From assembly GCF_014203555.1 (NCBI RefSeq), contig NZ_JACHJH010000005.1, positions 288,225-352,224 of the forward strand: a stretch of 64,000 nt of DNA, written 5' to 3'. The DNA is from Streptomyces olivoverticillatus (GTDB lineage: Bacteria > Actinomycetota > Actinomycetes > Streptomycetales > Streptomycetaceae). The position numbers and the translations under genes were made by a program. The notes under the pieces were generated by a model, which was not told the origin of the DNA, ran no database searches, and saw only the letters and a list, made by a program, of their open reading frames with translations. How positions within the stretch are numbered: the first letter of the stretch is position 1; each line of letters starts with the position of its first letter. This document shows, in pieces, positions 59,298-64,000 of the stretch.

Positions 59298-62200
59298 CTA
59301 CCCGCGCGGCGGCAGCTTCGGCCGGCTCAGGACCGGTACGTCCGAGTAGTCCGGGGGCTTTGTCGCGCCGTGCCGGTCCAGCAGGTCCAGCGCGAGCCGC
59401 ACCGCGTCGTCGAGCTGCTTGTGCCGCCCCTCGGCCCAGTCCACCGGGGTGCGGTCCACCTCGATGTCCGGCTCGACGCCGTGGTTCTCCACCGACCATC
59501 CGTACGCCTGGAACCAGGCCGCGTTCATCGGCACGGTGATCGAGGTGCCGTCCACCAGCCGGTGCCGGCCGGTCATCCCGACCACACCGCCCCAGGTGCG
59601 CAGGCCCACGACGGGGCCGATCCCCTGGAGCTTGAAAGCGGCGGTGATCATGTCGCCGTCGGAGGAGGTCATCTCGTCGGCGATGGCCACGACCGGGCCG
59701 CGCGGGGCGTTGCTGGCGTACGAGACCGGCTGGGCGTCGCGCGTGAGGTCCCAGCCGATGATGGTGCGGGTCAGCTTCTCCACCACCAGCTCGCTGATGT
59801 TGCCGCCCGCGTTGCCCCGGACGTCCACGATCAGCGCCGGGCGCGACATCTCCATCCGCAGGTCGCGGTTGAACTGCGCCCAGCCGGAGCCGCCCATGTC
59901 GGGGATGTGCAGATAGCCGCACTTGCCGTCGCTCAGCTCGTGGACCACCGCGCGGCGTTTGGCCACCCAGTCCTGGTAGCGCAGCGGACGCTCGTCGACG
60001 AGCGGCACGACGGCCACCCGGCGTGCGTGCCCCTCGTCCTCCGGGGAGCGGAAGGTCAGCTCCACCGTGGTGCCGCCCGCCGCCGCCAGCAGCGGGTAGG
60101 GACCGGTGACCGGGTCGACCGGGCGGCCGTCGACGTGGGTGAGGGCCGCGCCCTCGCGGACGCCCGAACCGGCCAGCGGGGAGCGGGCCTTGGAGTCGGA
60201 GGACTCGCCGGGCAGGATGCGGCGCACGGTCCAGGAGCCGTCCTTCTGGTGCGTCAGGTTGGCCCCCAGCAGGCCGATGGCCCGCTGGTAGTGCGGCGGC
60301 CCCTCGTTGCGCCGCGCCGGGGTGACGTAGGCGTGCGAGGTGCCCAGCTCGCCGAGGACCTCGCGCAGCAGGTCGGCGAACTCGTCGGGGGTGGCGACCC
60401 GTTCGACCAGCGGCCGGTACTGCTCCAGCACCCCGTCCCAGTCGACCCCGCACATGCCCGGCTCCCAGAAGTACGCGCGGACGATGCGGCCCGCCTCGGC
60501 GTAGGCCTGCCGCCACTCGGCGGGCGGGTCGACGTCGTGCAGGATGCGCCGCATGTCGACGTAGACGGTCGAGTCCGCGTCGCCGGGGTCGGTGGCGGGG
60601 ACCACTCGCAGATCGCCCTCGTCGTAGACGACGACGCGGGAGCCGTCGCCGCTGACCGCGTACCAGTCGAGGGAGCTGGTGAGTTCGGTGCGCTTGGCCT
60701 TGATCAGGTCGAAGTGTTCCAGCGTGGGCCGGCCGGAGATGTCGGCCGGGTTGGCGAAGGTCTCGCCGAGCGCGCCGGAGATCGGCCAGCGCAGCCACAC
60801 CAGCCCGCCGCCGCTGACGGGGTGGAGGGAGGAGTACTTGGAGGCGGCCACCGGGAAGGGCGTCACCCGGCTCTCCAGCCCCTCCACCTCCACCAGCACC
60901 GCACCTTCGGCCCCCTCGCCGGCGTCGTCCAGGTCCAGCCCGCCGCCCGCCGGGCGGCCCTCGATGGTCAGCGCGAAAGGGGACGGCGTCGCCGACGACA
61001 GCGGCACGAGGTAGGGGCGGCAGCCCAGCGGGAAGGACAGGTCGCCGGTGTGCACGTCGTAGACCGGGTCGAAGCCGCGCCAGGAGAGGAAGGCCAGGTA
61101 GCGGCCGTCGCGGGTGAAGACCGGCTGCTCGTCCTCGAAACGGCCGTTGGTGACGTCCACGATCAGCCGGTCCTTGAGCCTGGCGACCTTGATCTGCCGC
61201 AGCGAGCGGCCGATGCCGGGGTGCGACCAGGTCAGCCAGCCGGAGTCGGGCGAGAAGGCGAGGTCACGCACGGGCCCGTTGTCCGACTTCACCAACTCCT
61301 CGACCGTTCCCTCCCCTTCGGGCGAGGCGTCCACCAGCAGCAGCCGCCCGTCGTGCGCGGCCACCGCCAGCCGGCTGCCGTCCGGCGAGGCGAGCAGCTC
61401 CTGCACCCGCCCGAGGTGGCCCGCGCCCAGGCGGCGCGGCTGTGAGGCGTCGGCCGCGCGCGGCAGCCCGGCGATCTCGATCGCGTCCTCGCCCTCCGCG
61501 TCCGTCACATAGGCCACCCGCCCGGTCGAGCCCAGCATCTCCGGCAGCCGGACCCGTACGCCCGGGGTGTCGAAGATCGTGCGGGCCGGGCCGTCGCGGT
61601 GGGTGAGCCAGTAGAGGCTGCCGCGCACCTGGACGGCGCTGGCCCGGCCGGTGGTGTCCACGGTCAGCGAGACGACGTTGGAGGCGGCCTGCACCTGGTA
61701 CGGGCGCCGTCCGGCGCGCGGTCCGCCGATCCGGACGTCCAGCTTGCGCGGTACGCCGCCGGGCCCGAAGTCCTCCACCAGCCACACCTCGCCCGCGCAC
61801 TGGTAGACCACGCGGGAGCCGTCGGTGGAGGCGTGCCGGGCGTAGAAGTCGGCGTGGTCGGTGTGGCGGCGCAGGTCCGAGCCGTCGTGCAGGCAGGAGT
61901 AGAGGTTGCCCACGCCTTCGTGGTCGGAGAGGAAGGCGATCCGGTCGCCCACGAACATCGCCGAGTCCAGGTGCCCGGCCAGCTCCGGCACCAGCCGCTG
62001 GTCCTGGAGCCAGAGCCTGCCGGTGGCCCCGCCGCGGTAGCGCTTCCAGGAGGCCGGCTCGTGCGGGGGCTTGCCGGTGAGGATCAGGGTCTCGCCCGGG
62101 GCGTGCCCCGTGCCGCGCATCGCGATGTCGGCCACCGGGCCCCACGGCAGCCGAAGGCCCGGGTGGCCGTCGACGGGCAGCCGGTAGGCCCACGAGAAGT

Positions 62201-62618
62201 AGGAGAAGGGCTGGCCGTGCGAGGAGACGGCGAGGATGTCGTGGCCGCCGTTGCGGTCGGAGGGCGCCCAGCCGCAGACCCGGGTGTCGGTGCTGCCCCA
62301 GTACGTCAGCCGCCGGGCGGGCCCGCCCTCGACCGGCACCAGATGGACCTCGGGATCGAGGCTGCGCCAGTTGGTGAAGGCGATGTGCCGCCCGTCGGGC
62401 GAGAAGCGCGGATGCCCGGCCCGGGTCCGGTCGACGGTCAGCCGCCACGCCCGCCCCGTCGTGCCCCCGCCCGAAGCGGGGGGCGCCAGCGGCGCCAGCC
62501 ACAGGTCGTCCTCGGCGACGAAGCAGAGCAGGTCGCCGTGCAGGTGGGGAAAGCGGATGTAGGCATCGCCCCTCGTCTGCGGCCCGGAGGCCGCGCGTGC
62601 GTCGCTCACACTGTCCAT
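59298..62618 (-). CDS. Tricorn-type protease (S41 family)
   Basis: 1106 residues from ATG 62618. A beta-propeller part with YIRFPHLHGDLLCFVAEDDLWLAPL at the N-terminus and repeated FSPDG/TRDGRY blades covers about 20-650. The catalytic part has GTSHAYV with the His, a PDZ-like segment, VDVRGNAGGN, and DEMTSSDGD with the nucleophile Ser region. Length is that of tricorn (about 1,060-1,160). It cleaves proteasome products into short peptides in the cytoplasm. Divergent from a TetR gene with two palindromes between. Confidence 0.92.
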   Translation of the reverse strand: MDSVSDARAASGPQTRGDAYIRFPHLHGDLLCFVAEDDLWLAPLAPPASGGGTTGRAWRLTVDRTRAGHPRFSPDGRHIAFTNWRSLDPEVHLVPVEGGPARRLTYWGSTDTRVCGWAPSDRNGGHDILAVSSHGQPFSYFSWAYRLPVDGHPGLRLPWGPVADIAMRGTGHAPGETLILTGKPPHEPASWKRYRGGATGRLWLQDQRLVPELAGHLDSAMFVGDRIAFLSDHEGVGNLYSCLHDGSDLRRHTDHADFYARHASTDGSRVVYQCAGEVWLVEDFGPGGVPRKLDVRIGGPRAGRRPYQVQAASNVVSLTVDTTGRASAVQVRGSLYWLTHRDGPARTIFDTPGVRVRLPEMLGSTGRVAYVTDAEGEDAIEIAGLPRAADASQPRRLGAGHLGRVQELLASPDGSRLAVAAHDGRLLLVDASPEGEGTVEELVKSDNGPVRDLAFSPDSGWLTWSHPGIGRSLRQIKVARLKDRLIVDVTNGRFEDEQPVFTRDGRYLAFLSWRGFDPVYDVHTGDLSFPLGCRPYLVPLSSATPSPFALTIEGRPAGGGLDLDDAGEGAEGAVLVEVEGLESRVTPFPVAASKYSSLHPVSGGGLVWLRWPISGALGETFANPADISGRPTLEHFDLIKAKRTELTSSLDWYAVSGDGSRVVVYDEGDLRVVPATDPGDADSTVYVDMRRILHDVDPPAEWRQAYAEAGRIVRAYFWEPGMCGVDWDGVLEQYRPLVERVATPDEFADLLREVLGELGTSHAYVTPARRNEGPPHYQRAIGLLGANLTHQKDGSWTVRRILPGESSDSKARSPLAGSGVREGAALTHVDGRPVDPVTGPYPLLAAAGGTTVELTFRSPEDEGHARRVAVVPLVDERPLRYQDWVAKRRAVVHELSDGKCGYLHIPDMGGSGWAQFNRDLRMEMSRPALIVDVRGNAGGNISELVVEKLTRTIIGWDLTRDAQPVSYASNAPRGPVVAIADEMTSSDGDMITAAFKLQGIGPVVGLRTWGGVVGMTGRHRLVDGTSITVPMNAAWFQAYGWSVENHGVEPDIEVDRTPVDWAEGRHKQLDDAVRLALDLLDRHGATKPPDYSDVPVLSRPKLPPRG

Positions 62619-62671
62619 GGTTTCGGCGTTGCCGCGGCCCGGCAACTCGTCGCCGTGACGCAGAACACCAT

Positions 62672-62738
62672 CGAAACGGATCCGTTTCGCTCGGGCCGGG
62701 CGTAGGCTCGCGATGTACGGTACGAAACCGTTTCGTAC
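62672..62738. promoter_or_regulatory. Two palindromic operators between tricorn and TetR genes
   Basis: CGAAACGGATCCGTTTCG (62672-62689) and GTACGAAAC-C-GTTTCGTAC (62720-62738) are both perfect and share the CGAAAC...GTTTCG arms. They lie 54 bp upstream of the tricorn start and 25 bp upstream of the TetR start, so TetR probably regulates both directions. Confidence 0.65.
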
Positions 62739-62763
62739 GCCAGTCGGCCCGGAAGGGGGCGGA

Positions 62764-63363
62764 ATGCCGGCGGAACCACCCAAGCCCACGGCGCGCCGCA
62801 CCCGGCTGACGCCCGAGCGCGAGGCCGAGCTCTACGAGGCGGTCCTCGAGATCCTGCGCGAGGTCGGCTACGACGCCCTGACCATGGACGCCGTCGCCGC
62901 CCGTACGCACTCCAGCAAGGCCACCCTCTACCGCCAGTGGAAGGGCAAGCCGGAGCTGGTCGCGAGCGCGCTGCGGCACAACAAGCCGCTGAGCCTGGCG
63001 GACATCGACACCGGCACGGTGCGCGGTGACCTCCAGGCGATGGTGTGCCGGTCCGACAAGGACCGGATGGAGAAGGACGCCGCCCTCATGCGGGGGCTGC
63101 AGCGTGCCATCCACAGCAACCCGGATCTCCACCGGGCGCTGCGGGAGCTGCTGATCGAGCCCGAGCTCGCGGGTCTCGACGCGGTGTTCCGGCGCGCGGT
63201 CGCCCGCGGCGAGGTTGCCGCGGACACCCCGGCGCTCGACTTCGTCGGGCACATGATGCTCGGCGCCTTCGTCTCCCGCCCGCTGGTCGAGGACCGGCCG
63301 GCGGACGCGGAGTACCTCACCCGCTACATCGATGCCGTGATCGTCCCCGCCCTCGGCCTCTGA
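62764..63363 (+). CDS. TetR-family transcriptional regulator
   Basis: 199 residues from ATG 62764, after AAGGGGG. The HTH is at about 33-60 (LTMDAVAARTHSSKATLYRQW). The C-terminal part matches the TetR_C_33/AcrR style ligand domain. An MMPL-type gene follows 123 bp downstream, and the palindromes upstream are likely its sites; pairing of TetR and MMPL is common in actinobacteria. Confidence 0.88.
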   Translation: MPAEPPKPTARRTRLTPEREAELYEAVLEILREVGYDALTMDAVAARTHSSKATLYRQWKGKPELVASALRHNKPLSLADIDTGTVRGDLQAMVCRSDKDRMEKDAALMRGLQRAIHSNPDLHRALRELLIEPELAGLDAVFRRAVARGEVAADTPALDFVGHMMLGAFVSRPLVEDRPADAEYLTRYIDAVIVPALGL

Positions 63364-63486
63364 CCCAGCGGAAACAACCGAACACCCCCCACACCCCCAC
63401 CGACCCCACCTGACGCGCCGCTCTCGTCGTCGGGCTGGGTCCCCATGCCCAGTTACGTCATCGAACCGACGGGAGCACACCGCCTC

Positions 63487-64000
63487 GTGGCCACGTTCCT
63501 CTACAAACTCGGCCGGCTCGCCTTCCGGCGCCGCTGGTACGTCGCCCTGATATGGGTGACGCTGCTGGCCCTCGCCGGCGTGGGCGCCGCCACCGCGTCC
63601 AAGTCGACCAACAACAGCTTCTCCATCCCCGGCACCGAGGCACAGCACGCCTTCGACCTGCTGGAGCAGCGCTTCCCCGGCAAGAACGCGGACGGCGCCT
63701 CCGCACGCATGGTCTTCAAGGCCCCCGCCGGCCAGAAGATCACCGACGCGAAGAACAAGGCCGCGGTCGGCAAGGTCGTCGGCGAGCTGAAGGGCCCCCA
63801 GGTGGGCCAGGCCACCGACCCCTTCACGTCCAACGCCGTCAGCAAGGACGGCACCACCGCGTACACGTCGGTCTCGTACAAGGTGAAGTCCAACGAGCTG
63901 ACCAAGGACTCGCTCGACACCCTCAAGGGCGCCGCCGTGCACGGGCGGGACGCCGGGCTGACGGTGGAGACGGGCGGCAGCGCGCTGCAGTCGATGCCCG
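63487..64000 (+). CDS. MMPL/RND-type transporter (partial, cut by window end)
   Basis: 171 residues of a longer protein from GTG 63487 (GGGAG eleven bases upstream; ATG 63445 in frame lacks a good site). Residues 17-36 form a membrane helix (WYVALIWVTLLALAGVGAAT), and KSTNNSFSIPGTEAQHAFDLLEQRFPG is the usual MMPL start of the first extracytoplasmic domain. MMPL proteins export lipids or small molecules with proton force. The rest is outside the window. Confidence 0.88.
   Translation, partial: MATFLYKLGRLAFRRRWYVALIWVTLLALAGVGAATASKSTNNSFSIPGTEAQHAFDLLEQRFPGKNADGASARMVFKAPAGQKITDAKNKAAVGKVVGELKGPQVGQATDPFTSNAVSKDGTTAYTSVSYKVKSNELTKDSLDTLKGAAVHGRDAGLTVETGGSALQSMP

Overview
The window is a high-GC actinobacterial chromosome segment, almost certainly Streptomyces. 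The evidence is the codon use, hrdD-type sigma factor with a sigma-R promoter, a SepX/GlpR divisome gene beside galU and a moeA-type (glp) gene, an XRE-DUF5753/DUF397 pair, and many lipoproteins and secreted hydrolases. Most of it reads as conserved core chromosome, with two short accessory patches.

Layout. 0-6.3 kb: an amidase-domain protein, CorA, and a magnesium operon led by an M-box riboswitch, followed by a short proline-containing leader ORF, a soluble PRC/MgtE-N/CBS protein and an NRAMP-related transporter. 6.38-11.09 kb: a 42-bp copy of the 3' half of tRNA-Arg(CCT) at one end and the intact tRNA at the other bracket a two-component system and a membrane protein, suggesting an old tRNA-targeted insertion. 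11.1-16.5 kb: M6-like metalloprotease, TetR/MFS pair, MarR/LigB-type dioxygenase divergent pair. 16.5-23.7 kb: PAT-like acetyltransferase, hrdD, WYL regulator/MFS pair, P1 peptidase, LtrA. 23.8-29 kb: small acidic protein, mscL, MTA phosphorylase, FmdB-like zinc ribbon with a CIRCE element, MFS, K+/H+ antiporter. 29-38 kb: penicillin acylase, 5-FCL, galU, glp/moeA, moaC, mogA, acetyltransferase, sepX/glpR and tRNA-Ala(CGC).

38-49 kb: secreted protein, two genes sharing a protease pro-region motif, a STAND NTPase, a glycosyltransferase-like protein carrying a 7-bp tandem repeat inside its coding sequence, two lipoproteins and a Tat-exported GH89 enzyme. 49-53 kb: lipoprotein plus orphan histidine kinase, small membrane protein, acetyltransferase, exonuclease III. 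53-56.4 kb: accessory patch. The last 126 bp of the exonuclease III gene occur twice, around a toxin-antitoxin-like pair, followed by four small (mostly zinc-ribbon) proteins and an XRE/DUF397 pair. 56.4-64 kb: Baeyer-Villiger-type monooxygenase and SDR, a glutamine-rich protein, tricorn-type protease, and a TetR/MMPL pair cut by the window end.

The most interesting signals are the M-box plus leader ORF ahead of the NRAMP-related transporter, the two insertion footprints (tRNA-Arg and exonuclease III 3' end), the CIRCE element on the FmdB-like gene, the heptanucleotide repeat in a coding sequence, and two genes that appear to start at CTG. I see no CRISPR array, no intact insertion sequence, no integrase and no biosynthetic gene cluster.
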